From Gemmatimonadaceae bacterium (GTDB lineage Bacteria; Latescibacterota; UBA2968; UBA8231), in assembly GCA_002726335.1 (NCBI GenBank), contig PBSR01000019.1:13915-77914 (forward strand): a stretch of DNA of 64,000 nt, in the 5' to 3' direction. Within the stretch, counting starts at the first letter, position 1. Each line of letters opens with the position of its first letter. Below, in pieces: positions 16,425-24,376 of this stretch. A model generated the notes under the pieces. That model searched no databases and had not been told where the DNA came from. It was given only the letters and a program-made list of their open reading frames with translations. The translations under genes were made by a program, and so were the position numbers.

Positions 16425-17630
16425 TTGAGTGCCAAGAAGAAGAGACTGAAGATCGCCGCCGTGGTCACGGAGTACCGCAAGTTCTCCCACGGGCAGCATA
16501 TCGTCGACCGCTTTCTCGAGGGCTATGGCTGGAACGGCCGCCACCACCGCCCCCCCATGGATATCGTCTCGCTCTATGTGGATCAGCGTCCGGAGGGAGA
16601 CCTGACGCTGGATCGCCTCGCCCGTTTTCCAAAGATGAAGCTGGTGCCCACCATCGCCGAGGCGTTGACCCTTGGCGGCTCGGATCTGGCCGTCGACGGT
16701 ATCCTCCTGGTCGGCGAGCACGGCAAATACCATCGCAACGAGAAGGGCCAGCACCAGTACCCTAGATATGAGTTTTTCCAGCAGATGGTGTCCGTCTTCC
16801 GCACGACCGGAAAGGTGGCCCCCATCTTCAACGACAAGCACCTGTCGTGGAACTGGGACTGGGCCCGCCACATGTACGACGAGTCCGTCGAATTGGGTAT
16901 CCCCTTCATGGCGGGTTCGTCCCTGCCCGTCACCTGGCGCACACCGCAGATCGAGATGCCCCTCGAATCTCAGGTAAGCGAAGCGGTCTGCGTCTGCTAC
17001 GGGGGTGTCGACAGCTACGATTTCCACGGGCTGGAAACGCTGCAGTGTATGGTCGAGCGCCGCGCCGGGGGCGAGCACGGCGTCAACTGGCTGGAGACCT
17101 ACCGCGACGAGAAATTCTGGGAAGCGCACCACAAGGGCGTATGGTCGCGTGACCTGTTCGAAGCGGCCCTGTCTCGGAGTCACACGCTCTCGCAGCCACG
17201 ACCGGGCTTCAATGACGTGTTGCCCACCATCGACGAGTTGAAGAAGCTGTGTGAGAAGCCGGTGGCCTACGTCTACCGGCACGCAGACGGGCTGCAGTCG
17301 ACCATGCTGTTGCTCAGCGGCCTGGTACAGGACTTCAACTTTGCCGCCCGCGTCGGCGGTCGGGAAAAACCGCTGTCGACGCAGATGTACCTGCCCATGC
17401 CGCCGGCTCGTTCCACACTGGCCAGTTTCTTCAGTCCTCAGGTCAACAACGTGGAGCAGATGTTCCTCACCGGCAGACCCTCCTACCCTGTGGAGCGCAC
17501 CTTGATGACGACGGGGCTCACCGCCGCGGCTGTGGACAGCCTGCAGCAGGAGGGCAAGAGACTCAGGACGCCTCACCTGGCGGCGGTAACCTACCAGGCC
17601 AACCCCGAATCCACATTCTGGCGGACGTGA
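16425..17630 (+). CDS. Unrecognised Rossmann-like protein, tandem copy 1
   Basis: The start is a TTG at 16425 preceded by GGGAG; the longer frame upstream is antisense to the dockerin gene and less likely. The protein begins with a strand typical of dinucleotide-binding or Gfo/Idh-like folds (LKIAAVVTEYRKFSHGQH). Segments shared with the next gene include SLYVDQRPEGD, GGSDLAVDGILLVGEHG, GQHQYPRYE, NDKHLSW and MAGSSLPVTWR. It has no signal peptide or membrane segment. I do not recognise a named family. A truncated or atypical oxidoreductase is one guess. It is 6 bases from its paralogue, so the pair is co-transcribed. Confidence 0.75.
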   Translation: MSAKKKRLKIAAVVTEYRKFSHGQHIVDRFLEGYGWNGRHHRPPMDIVSLYVDQRPEGDLTLDRLARFPKMKLVPTIAEALTLGGSDLAVDGILLVGEHGKYHRNEKGQHQYPRYEFFQQMVSVFRTTGKVAPIFNDKHLSWNWDWARHMYDESVELGIPFMAGSSLPVTWRTPQIEMPLESQVSEAVCVCYGGVDSYDFHGLETLQCMVERRAGGEHGVNWLETYRDEKFWEAHHKGVWSRDLFEAALSRSHTLSQPRPGFNDVLPTIDELKKLCEKPVAYVYRHADGLQSTMLLLSGLVQDFNFAARVGGREKPLSTQMYLPMPPARSTLASFFSPQVNNVEQMFLTGRPSYPVERTLMTTGLTAAAVDSLQQEGKRLRTPHLAAVTYQANPESTFWRT

Positions 17631-17636
17631 ACGATA

Positions 17637-19010
17637 ATGCCTGACAAGAAGAAGAAATCGAAAGCGACTCCGAAGAGTGCCGTCAGCCCCCCGGTCAAGC
17701 GACCGCGCGCCGCCAAGACGGCCCCCAGAGCCAGGACCAAGGCCGCCGCACGGCGTCCGCCAGCGCCCCGACGTCCGACGCCGGCAGCACGCAGCCGGAC
17801 CGGCAAGACGCCGGCCACCGGCGATGCCACCGCACCGTTGCGTCTGGCCGTGATCGCCACGGTGTACAGATATCTGTCCCACGCCCAGCACTTCGCCGAC
17901 CGGTTCCTGGTGGGCTATCCCTACGAGGGTGAGTGGCGTCGGTCGAACACGAAGGTTGTCTCCCTGTACGTCGACCAGACCCCGGAGGGTGATCAGAGCG
18001 TCGACCGCGCCCGCGAGTTCGGCTTCGAGATCTACCCCAGCGTCGCCCAGGCGTTGCGCTGCGGTGGACGCGATCTGGCCGTCGACGGCGTGCTCATCAT
18101 CGGCGAGCACGGCGACTACCCGAGCAACGAGCTGGGGCAGATCCAGTACCCTCGCTACGAGATGTTCAAGGAGTGTGTGAAAGTCTTCGAAGCCGCTGGC
18201 CGCTCGGTACCGGTCTACAACGACAAGCACCTGTCCTACAGTTTCGACAAGGCTCGCGAAATGGTGGCCGACGGCCATCGCCTCAGCTTCCCGATTCTGG
18301 CCGGATCATCGCTGCCCGTCACCTGGCGCCTGCCTGACGTTGAGCTGCCCTACGACTGTGACATCGAGGAGGCGCTGATGGTCGGTGTCGGGGGCTCCGA
18401 CGCCATGGACTACCACGCCCTCGAAGCCATGCAGTGTATGATCGAACGCCGGCGCGGCGGCGAGACCGGTGTGGCCTCGGTACAGTTGATCGAGGGCAAG
18501 AAGGTGTGGAAAGCCGGGGACGAGGGGCGCTGGTCGATGCGCCTGCTGGAGGCGGCATTGTCGCGCTCGGATTCGCCTCAGGGCCTGACCCACGAGGACG
18601 GCCGCACCCAGGATCTGCTCGGCTCAGGAGAGCTGATGAAGCTGGTGGAAAAGCCGGCGGCCTATCTCATCGAATTCCGCGACGGCCTCAGAGCGACGCT
18701 GCTGATGATCAATGGCGCGGTGGCCGACTACAACTTCGCCTGCAAACTGAAGGGCAAAGCCGATCCGGTGTCCTGCCAGTTCTTTCTGTCACCGACACCG
18801 AACGTGACCTACTCCGCCTGTCTGGTGGCCAAGATCGACGAGATGCTGACCACGGGTGCAGCCCCCTTCCCGGCGGAGCGCACGATGATCGTCAACGGCA
18901 TCCTCGAAAGTTGCCTGCGCTCCAAACACGGTGGCCACAAGAAGCTGAAGACGCCCCACCTCGAGGTCGCCTATCGCGCACCGCGGGAGTCACACCACGC
19001 GCGCAGCTAG
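17637..19010 (+). CDS. Unrecognised Rossmann-like protein, tandem copy 2 with basic tail
   Basis: This is a paralogue of the preceding gene. It shares SLYVDQTPEGDQSVDR, GGRDLAVDGVLIIGEHG, GQIQYPRYEMFKE, NDKHLS and LAGSSLPVTWRLP. The first 62 or so residues are rich in Lys, Arg, Ala and Pro (starting MPDKKKKSKATPKS), like a histone H1-type or nucleic-acid-binding tail, and are absent from copy 1. The core begins at about residue 67 (LRLAVIATVYRYLSHAQHF). The function is unknown. Conserved His, Glu and Asp in GEHG, NDKH and the HALEAMQCMIERR segment are possible active-site residues. Confidence 0.75.
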   Translation: MPDKKKKSKATPKSAVSPPVKRPRAAKTAPRARTKAAARRPPAPRRPTPAARSRTGKTPATGDATAPLRLAVIATVYRYLSHAQHFADRFLVGYPYEGEWRRSNTKVVSLYVDQTPEGDQSVDRAREFGFEIYPSVAQALRCGGRDLAVDGVLIIGEHGDYPSNELGQIQYPRYEMFKECVKVFEAAGRSVPVYNDKHLSYSFDKAREMVADGHRLSFPILAGSSLPVTWRLPDVELPYDCDIEEALMVGVGGSDAMDYHALEAMQCMIERRRGGETGVASVQLIEGKKVWKAGDEGRWSMRLLEAALSRSDSPQGLTHEDGRTQDLLGSGELMKLVEKPAAYLIEFRDGLRATLLMINGAVADYNFACKLKGKADPVSCQFFLSPTPNVTYSACLVAKIDEMLTTGAAPFPAERTMIVNGILESCLRSKHGGHKKLKTPHLEVAYRAPRESHHARS

Positions 19011-19031
19011 AACGGCTGGCGCCGCAGGGCT

Positions 19032-19289
19032 CTAGATGTGGCCATTCTGCCGCATCCAGACTTCGACCTCATCGCCGCCGACATCGGCCAGCATGTGACC
19101 GTCGATCTCGACACACGGGGACGAGTGCTGACCGCTCCTGGTGACCATGTCCCTGTAGGCGTCGGCGTCTCGACTGACGTCGCGGGTTTCGAACTCGAAG
19201 TTGTGCGATTGCAGAAAGTGCACCACCCCTCTCGTCCACGGACACATGGGGCTGAGGTAGGCGATGATCTTCGGAGTCGTCTCGGTCAT
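19032..19289 (-). CDS. Monothiol-like glutaredoxin
   Basis: This 85-residue thioredoxin-fold protein carries the active site CPWT after the first strand (IIAYLSPMCPWTRGVVHFL). The cis-Pro region SSPCVEIDG and the final VWMRQNG helix follow the glutaredoxin plan. The second active-site Cys is replaced by Thr, suggesting monothiol chemistry or a structural role. An extra Cys lies next to the cis-Pro. It is transcribed divergently from the EamA transporter gene, with 23 bases between starts. Confidence 0.82.
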   Translation of the reverse strand: MTETTPKIIAYLSPMCPWTRGVVHFLQSHNFEFETRDVSRDADAYRDMVTRSGQHSSPCVEIDGHMLADVGGDEVEVWMRQNGHI

Positions 19290-19312
19290 GCCCTGGAACC
19301 TCGCCCATTGCG

Positions 19313-20281
19313 GTGACTTTGTCGACAGCGGAGCTCTACGCTCTGGGATGTGCCGTCCTCTGGGCGATCAACGCTCTGGTGCTGCGCACCCTCGCCCACC
19401 AGGTGGCGCCGGCGACGATCAACGCGGTACGCTGCGGCGCCGCGGGCCTTCTGTTTCTTCTCCTGATGCCCTTTTCGGCGCCCCTTTCCAGCCTGGCGCT
19501 GGTGCCCTGGAGCGAGTGGGGCCTGTTGCTGATCTCGCTCTCCTGTGGCCTCGTCGTCGGTGACACCCTGTACCTGGTGGCGCTGCGGGAGATCGGCGTG
19601 TCACGTGCCATGCCGGTGTCGGGCACGTTTCCGCTGACAACCCTGCTGTTCGAACGCCTCCTGCTGGGTACACCACTGCAGCCCACGATTCTGCTCGGCA
19701 GCCTGCTGGTGGGAGTCGGTGTGGTGCTGCTGGCCTGGGCGAAAGTGCCGAAGACGTCTGGCGCGACGCCACACGCTTCCGGCACGACGCCACACGCTTC
19801 CGGCACGACGCCATACGCTTCCGGCGCGACGCCACACGCTTCCGGCACCGTGCCACCGGTTCGCTTGCTGCGTGGAGTCCTCTGTGCTCTGACGGCCGCC
19901 CTGCTCTGGGGTCTGGCAGTCACTCTGTTGAAGCCGGCCCTCGTGCACCTGACGATGGTGCAGGCCAACGCCGTACGTATGCCCATGGTCGCCCTGTTGC
20001 TCTACCTGCTCGTCATGCGGCCGGCCGGCCAGGCTCTGCGGCCGCTGACCCGCCGCACCTGGGTGCTGCTCGTCGGCTCCGGTCTGTCCGGCATGGGCCT
20101 GGGGGCGTATCTGTTCCTCAGTGCGCTGTCGCAGATCGGTCCGGCCAAGACCGTCACACTCACCAGTGCCTCACCGGTCTTCGGTGTGGCACTGGCCGTT
20201 CTGTTCCTCAAAGAGAAGGTCGACGCGCGCGCCCTGGTGGGCGCCGCCTGCTGTCTTGCAGGTGTCTACGCCGTCCTCTAG
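19313..20281 (+). CDS. EamA/DMT-family transporter with a repeat-containing central loop
   Basis: There are two EamA repeats of about five transmembrane segments each. The start is a GTG at 19313. Typical elements are GDTLYLVALREIGVSRAMPVSG in repeat 1 and LSQIGPAKTVTLTSASPVFGVALAVLFLKEK in repeat 2. The loop joining the repeats (residues about 147-180) holds four copies of a seven-residue unit, SGxTPxA, encoded by a 21-base tandem repeat. It is probably an inner-membrane metabolite exporter; the substrate is unknown. Confidence 0.87.
   Translation: MTLSTAELYALGCAVLWAINALVLRTLAHQVAPATINAVRCGAAGLLFLLLMPFSAPLSSLALVPWSEWGLLLISLSCGLVVGDTLYLVALREIGVSRAMPVSGTFPLTTLLFERLLLGTPLQPTILLGSLLVGVGVVLLAWAKVPKTSGATPHASGTTPHASGTTPYASGATPHASGTVPPVRLLRGVLCALTAALLWGLAVTLLKPALVHLTMVQANAVRMPMVALLLYLLVMRPAGQALRPLTRRTWVLLVGSGLSGMGLGAYLFLSALSQIGPAKTVTLTSASPVFGVALAVLFLKEKVDARALVGAACCLAGVYAVL
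19757..19850 (+). repeat. 21-bp in-frame tandem repeat (four copies)
   Basis: Four near-perfect copies of a 21-base unit containing ACGCCACACGCTTCCGGC encode SGATPHA, SGTTPHA, SGTTPYA and SGATPHA, followed by a partial SGT. Copies differ only at the third or fourth residue and at one His/Tyr change. The unit is a multiple of three, so gain or loss of copies would keep the transporter in frame. Confidence 0.9.
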
Positions 20282-20446
20282 AGTAGCCCGTTGATAGAGT
20301 CGCTCTGTTGGCGAGGCCGAGGCATTTTCGGCCGGTGGCAAGGCGCGCGACCGAAGCGGGTCAGTGAGACCCGTTGAGGGAGCGCAACGCAGGCACCGGT
20401 CGAAAGGGCCGGCCGCAGCCCAGATGGGCTCCATCAACGGGCTACT
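20282..20446. mobile_element. MITE-like inverted-repeat element (165 bp)
   Basis: The segment is bounded by perfect 14-base inverted ends: AGTAGCCCGTTGAT on the left (20282-20295) and its complement at 20433-20446. Imperfect pairing continues a few bases further in. Inside are two further hairpins, GGCCGA/TCGGCC around 20324-20343 and CGGGTC/GACCCG around 20357-20374. There is no ORF. The right half recurs in shortened form near 29109-29144. This looks like a small non-autonomous mobile element or a dispersed structured repeat. It lies just upstream of the mannonate dehydratase Shine-Dalgarno. Confidence 0.7.
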
Positions 20447-20461
20447 ACAGGAGATCCTGAA

Positions 20462-21430
20462 ATGAAACTCGGCCTCGGTTTCGCCATGGCGAACGTCACC
20501 GACGACAACCTGCGGGCGGCCGCGCAGCTCGGCGTCACCCACGCCTTCGTCAACCACGCCGACGTGGGCGATGGACACTTCGAGTTCGATCAACTGCTGC
20601 GGCTGCGGCACCGCGTCGAACATCTGGGACTGCAGTTGGAGGGACTGGAGAACTTTCCGCGGCCCTGGTGGGAGGACGTGCTCACCGCCGGCCCCCGGCG
20701 CGACGAGCAGATCGATGGGGTCTGTCGATCGATCGACAACATGGGTCGAGCGGGGATTCATGTGCTCGGATACTGTTTCTCCATCCTCAGCGTCTGGGGC
20801 CACTGGCGAGCCTATGACGCCGGTGGCGGTCGTGGCAACGCCGGGCTGAAGAGCTTCGACTACAGCAAGGTCGAACAGGCCCCGCCACACCCGGCGGGCC
20901 CGGTGAGCGTCGACGAGATGTGGGAACGGTTCCACTACTTCCTGGAGCGGGTGATCCCCGTCGCCGAATCAGCGGATGTCCGTCTTGCCGCCCACCAGGA
21001 CGACCCGCCAGCCGAATCGCTGCGCGGCATCGGTCGGCTGCTGACCAGCCACGATGCCATGCAGAAGCTGCTCGATCTGGTACCGAGCCATCACAACGGT
21101 CTGGAGTTCTGTCAGGGAACGGTGGCCGAGATGGGACCGGACCGGGCGGTGGACGCCGTGCGCCGGTTCGCGGATCAGAACAAGATCGTCTACGTCCACT
21201 TCCGCAATGTGCGCGGCGCTTTTCCGGTATTCGACGAGGTGTTTCACGACGAGGGCGACGTGGACATGCTCGAAGCCATGCTGGCCTACAAGCAGGCCGG
21301 ATTCGACGGCGTCATGACCCCCGACCACTCGCCCAGGGTCACCGGCGATGCCGGTATGAGCCTGCGCGGTCGGGGCTTCGCCCTGGGATACATGCGCGGG
21401 CTGATGCAGGCGGCCGAACGCTTCGGCTGA
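20462..21430 (+). CDS. Mannonate dehydratase-like TIM-barrel enzyme
   Basis: The protein follows the UxuA pattern: LAAHQDDPP, GLEFCQGTVAEMG, KIVYVHFRNVRGAFPVF, EVFHDEGDVDM and GVMTPDHSPR carry the metal-binding Cys, His, Glu and Asp residues. UxuA dehydrates D-mannonate to 2-keto-3-deoxygluconate. At 322 residues it is shorter than the roughly 390 of classical UxuA, so a related sugar acid is possible. The start has AGGAG nine bases upstream. A ketoglutarate-semialdehyde dehydrogenase 5 kb away fits wider sugar-acid use. Confidence 0.8.
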   Translation: MKLGLGFAMANVTDDNLRAAAQLGVTHAFVNHADVGDGHFEFDQLLRLRHRVEHLGLQLEGLENFPRPWWEDVLTAGPRRDEQIDGVCRSIDNMGRAGIHVLGYCFSILSVWGHWRAYDAGGGRGNAGLKSFDYSKVEQAPPHPAGPVSVDEMWERFHYFLERVIPVAESADVRLAAHQDDPPAESLRGIGRLLTSHDAMQKLLDLVPSHHNGLEFCQGTVAEMGPDRAVDAVRRFADQNKIVYVHFRNVRGAFPVFDEVFHDEGDVDMLEAMLAYKQAGFDGVMTPDHSPRVTGDAGMSLRGRGFALGYMRGLMQAAERFG

Positions 21431-21437
21431 TACGGCC

Positions 21438-23420
21438 TCAGCCGCGGGTCGAATCGGTAATCGCGCCGCGCCACCAGAGGATGTACTTGGCACGATCGAG
21501 GGGTGAGATGCCCTTGTGGGGGCGCGTCTCCCCCTGATCGGGGGGACAGTCCTCGTAGCCATCGAAACGGGTGAACCAGACCCCGCGACCTCCCGTGACG
21601 GAGCTGAGGCGGATAGCGTAGTCCATCGACGTCGCCAATGGCACACGTCCCACCATGGCGAACTGCCCCGCCGCGATCGTCGCCGGCTCGAAAGTGCCGC
21701 GCATGCCGATCACATCCCCCGTCACCTTGCCGATGAAGCTCTCCGGCGCCGTGATGCGGAAGGTGAGCATCGGCTCCAGCAACTGCGTGTCCGTCGCTGT
21801 CAGCGCTTTCAGGACCGCCATGTCGGTGGCCAGTTTGAAATCACCCGGTCGGCTGTGGATCAGGTGATGACTCCCATCGATCAGGGTGATCGACAGGTCC
21901 GTCACCTCCCAGCCTTTGGGTCCCTGCATCAGCGAGTGCGGCAGACGATGGGCGATCTCGTTCTGGTACTTCGGGTCGATGTCGATCTTGTCGACAGTGG
22001 AAGCAAAGCGGACGCCGCTGTCGCGGGGCCCCGATTCGATCCGCAACGTCAGGATCGCCCAGCAGGGCTTCGGCATCGTGTAGGCCTCCGCGCCCTCACC
22101 GGCGGCGGCGGGCCTTTCCTTGTAGATCACCGTAGGTGGGCTGAACTGCGCTTCGATGCCAAAGCGGGTCTGCAGGATCTCGGTGAGGATCTCCGTCTGC
22201 ACGGCCCCCATGATACGCACGTGCAGCTCGCGCTCGTCCTGGAACCAGCGGAAGTCGAGGTGGGGATCTTCACTCGACAGCTGCTGCAGCGCCGCCGCCA
22301 GGGACGCGTGGCCGGCATCGTCAGCCGGTGTCACCTGCACCGACAGCAGCGGCGCGCTGAGCGTGTAGCCGCCGGGGACCACCGTCGGATCACCCAGGAT
22401 ATCGCCGATGCGCGCTTCCGGTAGACCGCACAGATAGCCGATCTCGCCGGCGACCAGCTCCGGCGCATCCTCGTAGCGCCCGAGGACGATGCGCTTGATC
22501 TGAGTCACCTGCTCCTGGCGCCCGGCGGTGGCGTTGTCGATGCGGTCACGCGTGCGCAGCCGGCCGGCGAAGAGCCGGACGCCGGCGACCCGGCCCAGCT
22601 TTCTGTCGTGGTCCAGCCGGAAGACGACGGCGGACAGTGGACCCGCCACATCGTCGGGTGCATCAGGGAAATACCGGACGAGCGTCTCGAGGGCTGCCGC
22701 CACGCCATGACCACTCTTGGCCGCGCCGCAGATGACGGGGAACAGCCTGCGATCAGCGACGGCGCCAGCCAGGGACGGTTGCCAGTCCTGAGGCGTCAGA
22801 TCCCCGTCCCGCGCTATCCACGTTTCCAGCAGGGCCTCGTCGGAGGCGGTGACGGCTTCCTCGATCTCTCTCCGCTGTGACTCGTCGAGCTCGACGACTC
22901 GGGCCCCGCCGTCCCCCTCTTCCGTGGCCCGGTTCAGCCATACCATGTCGGGGTGGAACTCGGACCGCATCTGCTCGACCACGGCACCGGCATCGGCCCC
23001 GACCCGGTCGATCTTGTTGACGAACAGCAGGACCGGCAGCCCGCGAGCCTCCAGGGCCCGCCAGATCGTTTCCGTCTGTGCCTGGATTCCCTCTGCGGCA
23101 CAGACCACCAGTACGGCCCCGTCCAGCACCCGCAGCGAGCGCTCCACCTCGGCCGAGAAATCCACGTGTCCCGGGGTGTCGATGAGCTGGAAGTGCACGT
23201 TCTGCCAGACGAAGGACAGCGTCGACGCCCGCACCGAGATCCCCCGGCGACGTTCGACATCGAGTGTGTCGGACAGGCTCGTGCCCTTATCGACGTTGCC
23301 TGCCTCGGCAATGCTGCCACTGACGTGCAGCATGGCCTCGGTGAGGGTTGTCTTGCCGGCATCGACATGGGCCAGGATGCCGAGGTTGCGGATCGGGGGA
23401 CGGATGAGTGTGGCCTCCAC
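21438..23420 (-). CDS. Tet(M)-like ribosomal-protection/EF-G-type GTPase
   Basis: GTPase motifs are complete: G1 AHVDAGKTTLTEAML, G2 RRRGISVRAS, G3 DTPGHVDF, G4 NKID, and the LFPVICGAAKSGHGV segment. The VDKGTSLSDTLDVERRRG stretch resembles Tet(M)/Tet(O) rather than EF-G. The EF-G-type domains follow, and the C-terminus has YAIRLSSVTGGRGVWFTRFDGYE. The frame is open from 23486, but the GTG at 23420 gives a family-like start (VEATLIRPPIRNLGILAH) of 660 residues. Such proteins release tetracycline from the ribosome; environmental homologues may have other roles. Confidence 0.85.
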   Translation of the reverse strand: MEATLIRPPIRNLGILAHVDAGKTTLTEAMLHVSGSIAEAGNVDKGTSLSDTLDVERRRGISVRASTLSFVWQNVHFQLIDTPGHVDFSAEVERSLRVLDGAVLVVCAAEGIQAQTETIWRALEARGLPVLLFVNKIDRVGADAGAVVEQMRSEFHPDMVWLNRATEEGDGGARVVELDESQRREIEEAVTASDEALLETWIARDGDLTPQDWQPSLAGAVADRRLFPVICGAAKSGHGVAAALETLVRYFPDAPDDVAGPLSAVVFRLDHDRKLGRVAGVRLFAGRLRTRDRIDNATAGRQEQVTQIKRIVLGRYEDAPELVAGEIGYLCGLPEARIGDILGDPTVVPGGYTLSAPLLSVQVTPADDAGHASLAAALQQLSSEDPHLDFRWFQDERELHVRIMGAVQTEILTEILQTRFGIEAQFSPPTVIYKERPAAAGEGAEAYTMPKPCWAILTLRIESGPRDSGVRFASTVDKIDIDPKYQNEIAHRLPHSLMQGPKGWEVTDLSITLIDGSHHLIHSRPGDFKLATDMAVLKALTATDTQLLEPMLTFRITAPESFIGKVTGDVIGMRGTFEPATIAAGQFAMVGRVPLATSMDYAIRLSSVTGGRGVWFTRFDGYEDCPPDQGETRPHKGISPLDRAKYILWWRGAITDSTRG

Positions 23421-23604
23421 TGGGTCGTGGCAACTCGAGAATTGGGAACGGCGGTTGCGGACCGCTCGGCTAAAGTGGGACGACAACGGACCCTATCAGG
23501 GCCGGTGAAGGTTGCCAGTTACGTCTGCAGAGGGACTCCGTCTCTCAGCAAGCTGTTTGGGACGGCCGAGATTGCATTGCCTGTACCCATATTGCGTTGC
23601 CCTT

Positions 23605-23634
23605 TTGATGGGGCTACCGTTACGTATGTATTAT
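23605..23634 (+). promoter_or_regulatory. Candidate sigma-70 promoter
   Basis: TTGATG at 23605-23610 and TATTAT at 23629-23634 are separated by 18 bases in a locally AT-rich stretch, about 45 bases before the start of the secreted orphan gene. Confidence 0.4.
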
Positions 23635-23679
23635 AAATCAAGAATCTTTGCTGCCTGATCTTCTGAAGATCCCAGGAAC

Positions 23680-24273
23680 ATGATCACGACAGTTCGATTG
23701 ATGACATTCGCCTGCTTGGCGGCGGTGGCCACCACGGCGGAGGCCGAACAGGTGAGGCTGACTCGGGAGAACTTGCTCGCATCTCGGTACGACTGGGCTC
23801 GGGAGCGGATGACAAGCTGTCCGATTACGGTCAGGTACGACCCTCAGATACATCGTACCTACTTTTACTGGGCGGATGGTTCCTCTGCAGTCGCCATTGA
23901 ACTGGAGGAAGATCAGATCGGTTTCCTCCGAGAGTATTTCGAGAAGTACCTGGAGTGGAATAAAAAAGCCATTGACGAACAGACCAAGATGCAGTTGGAG
24001 ATTGGAAAGTACACTTTCACCGGGTGGTTTCAGGCCGACGGCGAACTCTGGAAACAGACTCACCACGGCCTGGGGACGGGGATTCTTACGTTCTTTTCCC
24101 AAACACCAAACAGCCACCAGGCGGTCTTGCAGTTCGGACAGTTTGAGTCAAGAGATGACAACACAAGCTACGAGCCCGAGTCTGTTTACCTGTCCGAGAG
24201 ATGCGTGAGAGATCTGCTGTCGGCAACGAGCTTTGATAATATGGTTTCCGCGATGAAACGATCGGCCCAGTGA
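23680..24273 (+). CDS. Secreted protein of unknown function (low-GC gene)
   Basis: An N-terminal signal peptide (MITTVRLMTFACLAAVATTAEA) precedes a mature protein of about 175 residues with charged and aromatic-rich segments (RTYFYWADGSSAVAIELEEDQ). I recognise no family. AGGA lies five bases before the ATG. Codon use is visibly richer in A and T at third positions than in neighbours, and the upstream region is also AT-rich, suggesting recent acquisition. There is no obvious operon partner. Confidence 0.7.
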   Translation: MITTVRLMTFACLAAVATTAEAEQVRLTRENLLASRYDWARERMTSCPITVRYDPQIHRTYFYWADGSSAVAIELEEDQIGFLREYFEKYLEWNKKAIDEQTKMQLEIGKYTFTGWFQADGELWKQTHHGLGTGILTFFSQTPNSHQAVLQFGQFESRDDNTSYEPESVYLSERCVRDLLSATSFDNMVSAMKRSAQ

Positions 24274-24376
24274 CCTGGGCACTCTGGTGCTCTAGTTCTA
24301 TTTAGGCGCACCGATCAGATCGAACTCCTCCAGCCCCACGGGTGATCCTCCCTGCCGATCCTCGTGGGCCGGACAG

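Noticed and set aside
16329..18278. A 649-codon minus-strand frame
   Set aside because: It is antisense to the tandem Rossmann-like pair, whose conserved blocks repeat between the two copies; the antisense translation has no such pattern.
19757..19850. Tandem repeats considered as a CRISPR array
   Set aside because: The units are directly adjacent with no spacers, in frame, and encode a protein loop.
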